Shown: positions 38,221-48,992, counted from the first letter of the stretch. The stretch: 64,000 nt of DNA from Pseudoips prasinana (GCA_951640165.1 OX621234.1:28214549-28278548), one strand, 5' to 3'. Notes: generated by a model from the letters alone, not told the origin. Translations and numbers: made by a program.

Positions 38221-39722
38221 GACAAAAGAATACAACAAAGCGACAATAGTTGCAACATTCTAATGATGAATTAGTTTGATTAGTATGCATACCTATTCGG
38301 TCTTCAGCAGAAGGTCTGTCAATGACACTGCTTGGCATAGAATCCTCATCTGAGAACATATTTCTGTCAAATTCGGTTTTCTTGAATGATTTTTTTATAT
38401 TTTTTGGAGTCATAGCCTTCTCACGAGCTTGACCAACAAGCGTTCCAATTTCGTAAATGGTCACTTGGCATCCAGGATTTTGCATCGTCCATGACTTCAT
38501 TGGTGACGCATAGTATGATTTAAACGGTCCATGGATGCTGACATCTAACGGTTGAAGTTTCGCTGAAGTGTGAGCTTCTAAAGTAAGCACAGTTACCAAC
38601 GACTCTTAGTCCAAATCAAGTGCTTTAATCGATATATGTGACTCGTTGTTGTCCATTATAAGAACAGTAGAGGATTTTTTTGTAGATCCTGACCGCTGCA
38701 CAAAAAGCTTCATCAACTCTACAAAAACTTCTATTATTTTCTTTTTCTTACAGGGGAATACTATACGGGAGCAAGCGCAACACCTACCGCACTTATTATG
38801 TTACACGTTGTGAAGAGAGTACCTTTTTCCCCACTGGAATCTTTGCGTATGTTACTTTTGTCTTTTCGAGCTAAAGCTTTCTGATTTTTCTGAACAATCA
38901 TCGTAGCAGTCTCATCCAAGTTATAAATGCGCTTACCACCTGCAAAGACTAGACTGCGACTATATACATTTTTAAGATTGTCATAAAATATTTGAACACT
39001 TTCTTTATTGAACGGTTTTTCCCGTTCCGAGCTGCGGTTTTTAAGTTAACGCAATGTCATATTAGGGAATCGCACACGAAACCCTCGTAGCGAATCTGCA
39101 CCAGTCATTTTATTTGTTTCCCAACTCTGCGGTACTGACACATTATTCAAGTTTGCCATATAATAAGCTAATTGGCAGCAAGCTCTAGAGGTAAGGCCAT
39201 AAAAAATTAGGGCGATTTTTTTTTAATAATCACTTAAGGCCCCCTCCGTTTCAGCTCTAAATTTTTTCCTGGCGGAATAATTTGGTGTGAGGCGATCAGG
39301 ATTTTCCTTTGCGTTGTATCTTTGCACAGTAGTTAAAGGAATGCGGTACTCTATTGCTGCTTGCCTGATACTTTTACCGGATTTTATGGCATCTAAAGCC
39401 TTTCGCATTTCAGCCTCAGTATGAGTACCCACTTTTCTATTCGATTTAATTGTACCAATTCTGTAATCAAATAAGATTATTTTAATAAAATAATTAACTC
39501 CTTTTATAAATTGTAGCTATTTCCAGTTTATTAGTCATGTATTACTTATTTGCCCTAGTAAAATCATGCGCATCTTCTTACTATAAGTACCAGTTAATCG
39601 CGGTCCACTGTGAGAATCAAACCCACCGTTGGACCAGACGGAATTTAAACATAAACAAGAATAAACCTGTTAAGAAAAAATAAGTACTCAATTGTTTATG
39701 TGATATATTTTATAACCCAAAT

Positions 39723-39879
39723 GCCCACGACATGAGACCTTCGTTATTGTATTGCTGAATTATAATTAAAAAAAAATTATTTGCTATTCAGGCAAGATCA
39801 ATTAGGATATATGGAGGCCCGTCATGGTTTGTTTCTCTTTCAGCTTTTATAAAATAGCGAAGGTCTGGCTGTTGTAGCC
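39723..39879. mobile_element. Miniature inverted-repeat element 'F', unit B copy
   Basis: 157 bp with left end GCCCACGACATGAGACCTTC and an inverse right end ('CGAAGGTCTGGCTGTTGTAG'). It occupies the same place as the unit A copy, which shows that the element was present before the duplication. Confidence 0.65.
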
Positions 39880-39994
39880 TATTGTTTTACTAACAAGTGC
39901 AAACTGTGATAATACGAGTATATCGTATCTTTATTTATTGTAAGTCAGCAACAATAAACAAAATATCAACTCACATTTCAAAATATTTTTGGAG

Positions 39995-40139
39995 CGTCAC
40001 AAGAAAATCAGGCGTGGCCCATCACCCGATGAACACAGCTATGCGGAAATGAACGGAGATTACGTACGGGGGGTCGTTTGTGAGCGAACAGGGAACGGCT
40101 CCACATTCTCTGGTTATATCAATGTATTCGCGACCCACG
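39995..40139 (+). pseudogene. Exon-like ORF, unit B copy (145 bases)
   Basis: Preceded by 'TTTTTGGAG' (an AG, but the C of the consensus CAG is mutated) and followed by GTATCC. The frame is open throughout, with 'IRRGPSPDEHSYAEMNGDYV', 'VVCERTGNGSTFSGYINVFA' and 'TH'. Length is identical to the unit C copy, with several amino-acid differences. Confidence 0.55.
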
Positions 40140-40162
40140 GTATCCAAGTGACCCACCGTTGA

Positions 40163-40430
40163 CCTGGTGACTAGGAAGAAGATATTGACTTGATTGCTTT
40201 TATAAATCATAGCTGGTAATACTAGATGATTTTCAGGCATCAATGGCCTTTATTATGCCATCTCGTCGTCTCATAGAAGTCTTTATCACAAGATCTAATC
40301 GCATCAACTAAATAAATTTAAACTCACACTTTATTCGGTCGAATCTTAATTTTTTTAAACTAATTTTAAAAAGCCGATATTTTAAGAATTAATAATGTTT
40401 CCTGATGATAATCTCGTGAAATCTTCACAT
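40163..40430. repeat. Segment X, first copy
   Basis: Matches 46201-46480, for example 'TTATCACAAGATCTAATCGC' followed by 'ATCAACTAAAT' and 'TTTAAACTCACACTTTAT'. It stands between the exon-like ORF of unit B and the gag piece of unit C. It could be an LTR or simply flanking DNA carried by the duplication. Confidence 0.7.
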
Positions 40431-40740
40431 TACAAAAACAAGGAGATGGCACTCAAATTTTCTTGAAGCGTCCAACACGAACTGCACTTTTCGAAGTTAC
40501 ACATAGCCGCTAAATGCTTCAATGACTGCAGGTAGTTGAGACCATACACTGCTATGGTAAACTGTTCAAGACGCAACCTTAATACGTGGAGTTCGGCAAT
40601 TTCAGACCGCTGTAGTTCTAAATGATCTGTCACCAGTTTCACTAATTCGTCGTAGGTTTTACTGTAACTTAGATCACATATCAACGCATAAGTTTCTTCA
40701 CCTACCACCGTAATTTGCATTAATACTCTTCATAAATCGT
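40430..40740 (-). pseudogene. Gypsy gag fragment, unit C
   Basis: The open frame has 'SYSKTYDELVKLVTDHLELQ', 'RSEIAELHVLRLRLEQFTIA' and 'SLKHLAAMCNFEKCSSC'. It matches the gag at 32460-32600, but unit A has a deletion just upstream. The order 'KLVTDHLEPQRSEIAER' is typical of Mag-like gypsy gag in insects. No pol follows here; segment X does. Confidence 0.75.
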
Positions 40741-40955
40741 CACTAATATCGTTTAATTTAATACTTAAATTGATTAACGCGACAAATATACGCGGGCCAC
40801 TGCTTCGCATTCAGATTAAACAATTATATGTATTTTACCGATCAGCATTGTTATCGCACACGTGTACAATTTGAAACGAAAATATGGTTATGAAGACAGT
40901 GAATCTTCAGTTTCAATATACTTCTTTAAAAAATAAATTGAATAATGTCTTGAAA

Positions 40956-43353
40956 TTATTTAATATTTATGCCACTCAGGTCAACGCTAAAAGTAAGATA
41001 TGACTGCTTTCGAACAGCACTGCCACTTGATGTAGGAGTTGGTAATAAAAGCTTAATATTATCATCCTTGACATAGGCCATATCTGGAGTCTTTGGCATA
41101 GAAAAACGTCCATTCTTGTGTCTCAAATAACTTACATAGAGCTCCAGCCAATCGTTTCGTTTTTTTAGTACTTTAGCTACGTAGTATAATAATCGTTTTT
41201 TGGATGCTAATTCAACTAAAACATAGTCTCCCTCTCTTGGGTTTCTTGGCAAAGGCTTCATCAATGTCTCTTGCGTTATTATGTAAACATTATCTTCTCC
41301 ATCACTCAACCAACTCGCTTCACCTGATGATTCATCGTCTAAGATAATTTCAGAATCCTCTTCAGAGTCGCTTTGAAAAACTTTTCTAATAGCTGTGGAT
41401 TTCATTGCTCTTTTTCGTTTAATTGTCATTTTAGTCTTCTTCTTTTCGTGTTTTTCCGGTGTGAGCGTTGCAATAAAAGATTTACCTAATCGCCTCTTTC
41501 TCCTCGGCTTTCTTGTATTCCTCTTTGCAGCTTTTATAGGTTTGCGGGATTCATCAGGTGTCACTATCCGGGCCGATAAGTTAACTTTGGCGTGCAATGA
41601 GCGAGTTGAGGTTTCATCAATGTCGTGTCTAACTGCTGATGGTGGAGATGAAGAATTTGAGCCATGACAAATGTTATCTTGTAAATGAACTGCAGGGATT
41701 GCATTATCAGATTGATTTATTGCAGCAAAACTTAGTTGAGACAGAGAAGTGGGAGTTGCATCACAATCATCTGAAGATAGGTTAACAAACAATGACCCAG
41801 TTCTTGTGGCTTCTTCAAGAGATTGAATAATCGATTGTTGAAAAGCGTCTATTATGGAGGGACTTGAGGTAACTTGGTCTCGATCCAACATTGCATTAAT
41901 AATATTTTCTTGCGCTTGATTTGGAACTGTCAAACTTTCATTACTGTCGCCGACAATAGCTGAAAGAAGAAAAATAAGAAAAGTAGTGAGCTTGAAACCT
42001 TAATGCACAGATGGCGAACAAAACTTCCGCCACCTGCGCACCGCCTTAAACGACTAAAGAATACAACATAACCACAATAGTTGCAACATTCTATTGATGA
42101 TTACAATTAGTGTGACTAGTATGCATACCTATTCGCTCTTCAGCAGCAGGTCTGTCAATCACATTGCTTGGCATAGAATCCTCATCTGAGAACATATTTC
42201 TGACGAAGGGGTATATTCCAGCTTTCTCAAACGATTTTTTTATATTTGTTGGTGTCATAGCCTTTTTAAGAGCTTGGCCAACAAGCGTTCCAATTTTGTA
42301 AATGGTGACTGGACATCCAGGATTTTGCATTGTCCATGACTCCAATCCTGACGCATAATGTGATTTAAATGGTCCATGGAGGCCGACATGTAATGGTTGA
42401 AGTTTGGCTGAAGTGTGAGCTTCTAAAGTAAGCACAGTTACCCCCGACTCTTTGGCCAAATCAAGTGCTTCAACCGATATATGCGACTCGTCGTTGTCCA
42501 TTATAAGAAGAGTTGGAGAATCTTTTGTTGTTCCTGACTGCTGCACAAAATGCTTCATCACCTCTACAAAAACTTTAGTATTCATCAAACCTGTTGGAGT
42601 CGCGAGAATTAGGGAATCAGGTGGTGTACCAACTCTCATGCGACGATTTATTTTTTTACAGGGGAATACTAATACGGGAGCAAGAGCAACACCTCCTGCA
42701 CTTATTATGTTGCAAGTTGTGAAGAGCGTACCTTTTTCACCGCTGGAATCTTTGCATATGTTACTTTTGCCTTTTCGAGTTAAAACTTTCGGATTTCTAT
42801 GAACAATCATCGTAGCAGTTTCATCCAAGTTATAAATGCGCTTACCATCTGCAAACGCTGGACTGCGACTAATAACATTTTTAAGATTGTCATAAAATAT
42901 TTGATCACTTTCTTTATTGAACGGGTTTTTCCGTTCCGAGCTACAGTTTTCAAGTATAGGAAATCACGCAAGAAACCCTCGTAGGCAATCTGCACCAGCC
43001 AATTTATTTGTTTCCCAACTCTGCGGAACTGACACATTACTCATTTTCGCCATATCATAAGCTATTTGGCAGCAAGATCTAGTGGTAAGGCCATAAAACA
43101 TTAGGGCGTATTTTTGTAAATAATCACATAAGGCCACCTCCATTTTAGCTCTAAATATTTTCCTGGCGGCATTTTTTGGTGTGAGGCGATCAGGATTTTC
43201 TTTTAGGTAGTATCTTTGCACAGTAGTAATAGGAATGTGGTACTCTATTGCTGCTTGCCTGATACTTTTTCCGGATTTTACGGCATCTAAAGCCTTTCGC
43301 ATTTGAGCCTCAGTATGAGTACCTACTTTTCTATTCGATTTAATTCTACCCAT
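40956..43353 (-). pseudogene. Pogo-type transposase gene, unit C (best copy, intron-containing)
   Basis: N-terminal HTH: 43353 down to 42964 ('MGRIKSNRKVGTHTEAQMRK', 'SIRQAAIEYHIPITTVQRYY'). A small deletion near 42960 shifts the frame before the catalytic exon. Catalytic part: 42828-42129 with 'MDETATMIV' (first Asp), 'TLLIMDNDESHISVEALDLA' (second Asp), then 'KLQPLHVGLHGPFKSHY', where the third catalytic Asp is replaced by His. A 169-bp intron (42128-41960; GTATGC donor, polypyrimidine-CAG acceptor) separates it from a 300-residue C-terminal exon rich in Lys/Arg and Ser/acidic residues, ending in a chromo/SH3-like 'GDYVLVELASKKRLLYYVAK' tail. Pogo enzymes move elements at TA targets. This copy cannot. 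Confidence 0.83.
41960..42128 (-). other. Intron in the unit C pogo transposase gene
   Basis: On the minus strand, GTATGCATAC follows 'GAAGAGCGAATAG', and 'TTTTCTTCTTTCAG' precedes 'CTATTGTCGGCGAC'. Joining the exons gives an uninterrupted frame (EERI-A-IVGDSNESL). The same donor and acceptor context is present in the decayed copies A and B. Confidence 0.75.
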
Positions 43354-43615
43354 TCTGTAATCAAATAAGATTAATTTAATAAAATAATTGACTCCTTTTA
43401 TAAATTGTAGCTATTTCCGGTATATTAGTTATGTATTACTTATTTGCCTTAATAAAATCATGCGCATCGCCTTCTATAAATACAAGTTAATCCCGATCCA
43501 CTGTGTGAATCAAACCCATCATTGGACCAGGCGGAATTTAAACTTAAACAAGAATCAACCTGTTAAGAAAAAACCTCTAGTCAATTGTTTATGTGATATA
43601 TTTTATAACCCAAGA
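43354..43615. other. Unit C spacer between pogo gene and element F
   Basis: Non-coding. It matches 34971-35178 of unit A and 39471-39722 of unit B ('GGACCAG(A/G)CGGAATTTAAAC', 'AATCATGCGCATC'). The pogo element's own terminal repeats should lie near here, but I could not find them. Confidence 0.5.
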
Positions 43616-43997
43616 GCCCACGACAGCCAAACCTTCGTTATTTTATAAAAGCTGAAATTATTGTGTGTCACACGCACACAAACATTTTGCCATGCAGGTA
43701 AGATCAACTAGGATACATGGAGTTTGGGTTTTGGTTACTTTGGCAAATTGGTGACGATTCCTACACAAAATATACGGACAATGTGTCTTAGATTTAAATC
43801 TTTTTCCAGTGACAATTCGGACAGCATCAAATTATTGAACCTATTTGGTATAGTCAGATATAAAAGAGTTAAAATATAAATAGTGGAGAGAAACCGTCAC
43901 CAAAACTATGATGAGCATGGTCGCAAATAAAGGGAGAAATACCCATACGAATAAAAGAGATAGAGATTGGAGCGACTGTTCTATGAACTAGTAGCGC

Positions 43998-44100
43998 GTT
44001 TTCGCTCGGTGTTGCACTTGAGCAGACTTGTTATCCGACCGCTTTTTCGCTCGGTTTTGCACTTGAACAGACTTGTTACCCGAGCGCGAAAGTGTGTAGG
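43998..44100 (+). repeat. Tandem duplication inside element F (~53-bp unit)
   Basis: 'GCTCGGTGTTGCACTTGAGC' and 'GCTCGGTTTTGCACTTGAAC', each followed by AGACTTGTTA(T/C)CCGA, are adjacent direct copies. Confidence 0.8.
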
Positions 44101-44337
44101 TATATAATTAACTTAGAAATATTATTTGTCAAAAACGACTGCTTTCGTTCAAATTCGGGTAACAACTATTATTACCATAACTGAATGAAACTATTATTAT
44201 AAAAAAAAGTACAAGTACCCGATTGCTTATAATGGACGGGAAAGAGAAAAAGAATGATCACAATAGGTAAGTACTTGTTTTTCTCGTTTCCGATAATTTT
44301 ACTTTTAATCAGGCGGCTGTTTTTTCTTTATAAGATA

Positions 44338-44515
44338 ACTAGCTGTGCCCCGCGGTGTTACCCGCGTTAAATTTCATAAATTTTCTTTGCTATAAACCTC
44401 ACGAAGCCCGAGACCTTTCCAACGAATGCAAAACCGTGGAAATCGGTTCGTGCGTTCTGGAGTTAGGTATAGCGTCAGGAAGGAAAACCCGACTTATTTT
44501 TATATAGTAGATAAT
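44338..44515 (+). repeat. Insect dispersed repeat 'CTAGCTGTGCCCCGCGG' inside element F
   Basis: Starts 'AACTAGCTGTGCCCCGCGGT', contains 'AAACCGTGGAAATCGGTTCG' and 'CGTTCTGGAGTTAGGTATAG', and ends 'AAAACCCGACTTATTTTTAT' then ATAGTAGAT. This is a widespread insect repeat. It shows that the long form of F has itself accumulated insertions. Confidence 0.6.
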
Positions 44516-45549
44516 AACTATTTTATAACGTTTTATTATACATACATGGCATGATACATGTATTTCTGAAAAGGTTTTTTCACGACCATTCATTTCAGAC
44601 CCATATTACTTATACCTATATAATAAAAAGCAACCACTCCTAATTTAATTAAATTCAACCACACCTCATATGTTAAGCCGTTTGAGCGGTAAGCGAAAGA
44701 AAAGCGTATAAGCACACATACACACATGAATACGCTCGAAAAACACTACTCTTCTTCTGACGCAGTCTGGTAAAAATGAAGTTGTAACTGTAAGCTAGGC
44801 AAAATACGAAATTTTACAATTAATGTATCGTTGGAAGTTTTTGTCTAACTGTACTAAACAGCTTTTATTAATCAGTGTCCGAATTGTCACTGGAAAAATA
44901 TTTAAATCTAAAAGTGCCAATTCAGCCAGTTTGTCCGAATATTTTGTGTCCGAATCGTCACCAAGTTACTTTGGCAGGTAACAAGTAGTAGGCAAAAGGT
45001 GTATAGTAAATACCTAAATTCGTTAAACTATAAGATGTAAAACCATTAAAACTGTCCAGCTATTGAGGTAAAGACTTTTGTAGGTTCCCAAGTAACATAA
45101 TGAATTAAGCTCGCCTTTTCTTTCTGTAACTTTTGACTTATACATATGTACATATATAAAATTTAGCTTCTTTACTATAACGAAAGTATAATTATAATTT
45201 ATGTAAGTTTCGGAGTGTCTGGTAGATGGTAGCAGCTGTCATAAGTGTTATCCCGAAGAAAATATAAAAAACTGAGCTTTATACTTTGACGAAGGAACTA
45301 TTTTATGCACCTTTACTACCTAATATCGGCCAAAGTAACCATAACCCAAACTCCATAGTCACTGATCGTTCTTACCTGTATAGGGGACATACATAGAAAA
45401 TCTTTCAGCTTTTATTAAATAACGAAGGTGTGGCTGTCGTGGGCCAACAAGTGCAACGTGTGATAATACGAGTATAATCATATCTATACTTATTGTAAGT
45501 CAGCAACAATAAACAAAATATCAACTCACATTTCAATATATTTTTGCAG

Positions 45550-45694
45550 CGTCACAAGAAAATCAGGCGTGGCCCATCACCCGATGAACACAGCTACGCG
45601 GAAATGAACCGAGATTACGTAGAGCGGGGCGTTTGTGAGCGTACAAGCAACGGCGCCACCTTCTCTGGTTATATCAATGAATTCACGACCCACG
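45550..45694 (+). CDS. Exon-like ORF, unit C copy (145 bases, intact splice signals)
   Basis: The acceptor 'ATATTTTTGCAG' ends at 45549 and the donor-like GTATGA starts at 45695. The frame is open: 'RHKKIRRGPSPDEHSYAEMN', 'RDYVERGVCERTSNGATFSG', 'YINEFTTH'. A basic start followed by Tyr motifs (SYAEM, DYVE) would suit the cytoplasmic tail of a membrane protein, but I do not recognise it. It lies on the strand opposite to the pogo and gypsy genes, so it is not part of their known proteins. It is either a host exon amplified with the TE module or an exon of an unknown element gene. Confidence 0.5.
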
Positions 45695-45786
45695 GTATGA
45701 AAACAAATATTGAAATTAATTCAGCACTTGTCAAGCTTGTACTTGTACTTGTCAAGCTCACAATGTATTACATAAACACAGTTTAA

Positions 45787-46200
45787 AAACAGTACCTAAT
45801 TAAATCAAAAAAATATTTTGAATTAGACCGTCCGTGCGGTCTGTTTCGTCACATATATTTTTAATATCCTTAAATAAATAATAAATAGCAAGTTACTAAG
45901 CTATTATTGTTACATTTAGCAATCGATATTAAAATTAAAGAATTGGAAACAACGAGTAATTGGCTAGCGCAAAAGGCTCTCAACCAGTAGCTTAATTTAA
46001 GCGACTAATACCTGAGAGCACCCTTATGGGGTTCGGGCCACAGCTCAGGCGGCCGCTGAAGTAAAAAGATGGAATTCTAAAGGGGGGTCAGATCACTTGC
46101 ACGGGATTACCGATCACGAGTTAAGGGGCAACGCGATCCTCGCCGCTGAGGATCCTACCCTAGCTAGCCTGCGGCTTTCTCTAGCTACCTAGGTGGTTTA
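45787..46200. other. Unit C tail
   Basis: AT-rich, then a GC-richer patch (46020-46170; 'GGGGTTCGGGCCACAGCTCA', 'GGCGGCCGCTGAAG') that may be another dispersed repeat. No gene. Confidence 0.3.
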
Positions 46201-46480
46201 CCAGGTGACTAGGTAGAGAGAAGACATTGACTCGATTGCTTTTAGAAATCTTAGCGGATATCCTAGATGTTTTTCAGGAATCGATGCCGTTTATTATGCC
46301 ACCTCGGCGTCTCATACAAGTCTTTATCACAAGATCTAATCGCATCAACTAAATTAATTTAAACTCACACTTTATACGTACTAAACTTAATTTTAAAAAC
46401 TAATATATAAAGCTGATATTATTGTGAAGAAATGATACTGTTTCCTGATGATATAGAACAATCTCAGGAAATTGTCACTT
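46201..46480. repeat. Segment X, second copy
   Basis: A direct copy of 40163-40430 ('CCAGGTGACTAGGTAGAGAG' against 'CCTGGTGACTAGGAAGAAG', then the shared 'TTATCACAAGATCTAATCGC'). It marks the right edge of unit C; similarity ends at about 46480 and no gag piece follows. Confidence 0.7.
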
Positions 46481-46815
46481 TTTTGAGTGTACCTATATTC
46501 TCACAAGTTAATCTAAGGAAAACAAACTATGAAATGAACTGTCTTCTGAATCTAACACAAGTTTATATACAAAACGATTAATAAAGGTGTACGTATTATT
46601 ATGATTATTAAATTACTTCTGAGTTCTTAACTACAATATAAAAAAATACTTTATCGTATGGACAGAGGTAAATAAGATATTAAATGACCATTTTAATGTC
46701 AATTAATATTAATGCCAAAGATTATGCATCAAATAGTACTTACTTTGTCGCCCCTAAAGTCACATACACCCAGTCATCGGTCGAATAATTAATGTATTAT
46801 TTTGTGACATTTTTT

Positions 46816-46871
46816 GATATTTTTTGTTACAACTTCAAACCCACAGGTTTGAAGTTGTAACAAAAAATATC
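46816..46871. repeat. Perfect snap-back palindrome, 26-bp arms, 4-base loop
   Basis: 46816-46841 (GATATTTTTTGTTACAACTT...) and 46846-46871 are exact inverses around CACA. Confidence 0.95.
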
Positions 46872-47340
46872 AAGTTGATTTTGGGTCGTATTGTATATGC
46901 CTTGGCAGTTTGAATGCATTATAATTAGAATTATTAATAACTCGCTTGCTGGACCTGGAAATCGATTCGATCGATTCGATGGTATAGTATTTTATAGTAT
47001 AGTTTTGGATAGTCCAGTTTTTACCAAAGAAAGCTCTTAGTATAGTCTAGTTTCTTACTTTCTCATAGTTCTATGATCAGTGCAACTTGCTACCTCTCCA
47101 CCACCCTAAGATTGACTGGCAGAAAGTGTCTGTGGCATTAGCTACGCCGTTGTACAATTTTATGTGCATAAAGAAAGTAGATATTCTGATTATTTATAAA
47201 ATTAATATTCTGCCATCCAAGTAACATACTCTCAGATGATCAAGGCTCTCAGATATAAATCACTTATATTTACTTTCTTTTTACATAGTGTGGGCACTAG
47301 CAGTATTTAATAATATATTAAGGTCATGATAAAAAAAATT

Positions 47341-47457
47341 AAACCTTAAAATTATAATTATAATAACCAGTGTATACCCTCGTGCTCCGGATGGATACGT
47401 TAGGTACTCGGAGCACGAGGGTAAACACTGGTTATTATAATTATAATTTTAAGGTTT
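47341..47457. repeat. Snap-back palindrome, 49-bp arms, 19-base spacer
   Basis: 47341-47389 and 47409-47457 are inverses with one mismatch (GTGTATACC against GTGTTTACC). The arms include 'CCCTCGTGCTCCG' and AT-rich 'AATTATAATTATAATAACCA'. Looser pairing continues outward for about 10 bases. Confidence 0.94.
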
Positions 47458-47630
47458 TAATAATTTTTCTTTCGAGGAATGCTGAGAATTATGCTATCAG
47501 TTGTAGGTATCTTGGGACACGCTCTACCACTCTTCGATTAACCCATTTTGCAGTTCTCCCAGCACCATACAAGCTATATAGAATTAATATCCGTCTGTAA
47601 CAGGGCCGATACACAATATAAGTACTTGAT

Positions 47631-48167
47631 ATGAGACAATTCAATTTCAGCTTCAATAATCACCAGGTTGTAAGCTCGTTCATCAGGGAAAAATATATTC
47701 ATGGTGGCTCTCTAATTCTAATAAATAAGTTGTTAAAGTTTAAAGAAAGGAGTGATGTTGTGAGCCTCTCTGTTGAGCGAGTTGTAGAGATTTCATGTGT
47801 TGAGTTGGAGCAATTTATTGTTTTGAGTCTTTACAAACCTCCTTGTGCACCATTTGATACTTTTTCAGATATTATGGAGGATGCATTAAATAAATTATCT
47901 TACAGCCATAAAACAGTTATTATTTGTGGAGATTTTAATATAAATATTTTGGAGAAAAGCGCAATAACTTGCATATTATTAAATTTGTTTAAATCTTATA
48001 ATTTATATCACAAATTTACAGAATCAACTAGAGTAACTGCCACAAGTTCTACATGCATTGATAATATATTTAGCACTGTAAAACCTTTATTTAAATCAAT
48101 AATCAATAAAATTCAGTCAGATCATTCAGGTCAGTTGGTAACTTATTCAAATTCTCCAAAAATTTAA
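47631..48167 (+). pseudogene. LINE apurinic-type endonuclease domain
   Basis: 178 open residues carrying 'CGDFNIN' (metal-binding Asp/Asn of the EEP fold) and a C-terminal 'SDHSG' (catalytic Asp/His). The N-terminal catalytic strand upstream is missing, so it is truncated at the 5' end. Confidence 0.75.
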
Positions 48168-48992
48168 GGAAAATAAGCTATATTCCATTTAGTGAAAACC
48201 GCTTTAATATATATGTAATATAGTAAAACAACTAGCATGGCATGATAATCATGATAATCCGGAACACTTGTACAATTCTTTATTCAATTTGATTAATGAC
48301 GAGTTTTGCACAATATGCACAACCAAACAACTGTGTGTAAGTGACCGTCTGGTATTCAGTAATTAGGCAACTCCAGGAATCTCTAAAAATCGGGATCGGT
48401 TGTATGAAGAAAAATCCCATAATCATAATACAGCTTTTCAAGAATATGTGAAAGAATATGCCAAAACATTTAGACGAGGCTGTACCGCTGCTAAATTTTA
48501 GCACATAAAAAAATATACTATAATCTTCTACAAATATAATCAAAACTACTTGGAACATAATTATAATTAATGCTGAGACAGGTAAAACAAAAATACGTAG
48601 TCGTGATTTTAACTTAGTAATATAACATAGATATTAAAGACGATATGGAGATTGCGACTGAGTTTGAAAAATATTTTTCGAATATTCCAGTCGTAATTAC
48701 TAACTCTCTTTCATGATCTTCTATATCTGCTGAGCAGATACTCAAGCAAAGCGTAGGGTCGTGTGACACAGTTTATGAATTTTCGGTGGTTAGAAATAAA
48801 GATATGTTAAATGCTTTCAAGAGTATTAATACGAAAAACACAAAGGATCTGTGGGTCTATCTGTTAAGACTGTTCCATCAATTATTACTATAATCGCCCC
48901 ACACTTCGCTACTGTGTTCAATTGCTGTGTTGCATCAGGTGTATTTCCTGACTTGCTGAAGTATAGTTAAATCATTCCTTTGTTTAAAGCTG

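Larger units (their letters stand above)
35556..39470 (-). pseudogene. Pogo-type transposase gene, unit B (split by hAT, partly deleted)
   Basis: Two parts: 38229-39470 and 35556-35787. The HTH frame (39223-39432) reads 'GTHTEAEMRKALDAIKSGKS'; the catalytic part (38114-38599) keeps the third Asp ('LQPLDVSIHGPFKSYY'). The segment around 38740-38790 is rearranged relative to C, and several frameshifts exist. The left part matches 41815-42050 of unit C (intron and start of the C-terminal exon), after which the rest is deleted. The hAT lies in the intron-equivalent sequence. Confidence 0.78.
43616..45444. mobile_element. Inverted-repeat element 'F', long form (1829 bp)
   Basis: The 42-base ends (43616-43657 and 45403-45444) are inverses with two mismatches: GCCCACGACAGCCA(A/C)ACC and onward. 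Inside lie two further inverted pairs: 43717-43744 with 45329-45356 (28 bases, one mismatch; 'ATGGAGTTTGGGTT(T/A)TGG'), and about 43748-43831 with 44879-44967 (looser; 'AATTGTCACTGGAAAAA'). There is no ORF with motifs. It could be one foldback element, or a second element nested in the first. Confidence 0.75.
32300..46480. repeat. Threefold composite repeat block (units A, B, C)
   Basis: Direct repeats of a module read left to right: gypsy gag piece, pogo-type gene (on -), short inverted-repeat element, and a + strand exon-like ORF; B and C additionally share segment X after the ORF. A = 32300-35548 and keeps a pol-linked gag. B = about 35549-40430, lacks the gag and most of the pogo C-terminal exon, and is split by a hAT at 35796-38220. 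C = about 40430-46480. The A/B junction (about 35545-35555) joins the exon-like ORF to pogo sequence at a 'TTGTG'/'GCTTC' microhomology. Order and orientation are constant, so tandem duplication rather than independent insertion is the simplest origin. Confidence 0.75.
46481..47600. other. AT-rich spacer with two long palindromes
   Basis: No gene. See 46816-46871 and 47341-47457. Confidence 0.35.

Noticed and set aside
46010..46180. Possible structured RNA or tRNA-like GC-rich block
   Set aside because: No cloverleaf, no A/B box pair; more likely a dispersed repeat.
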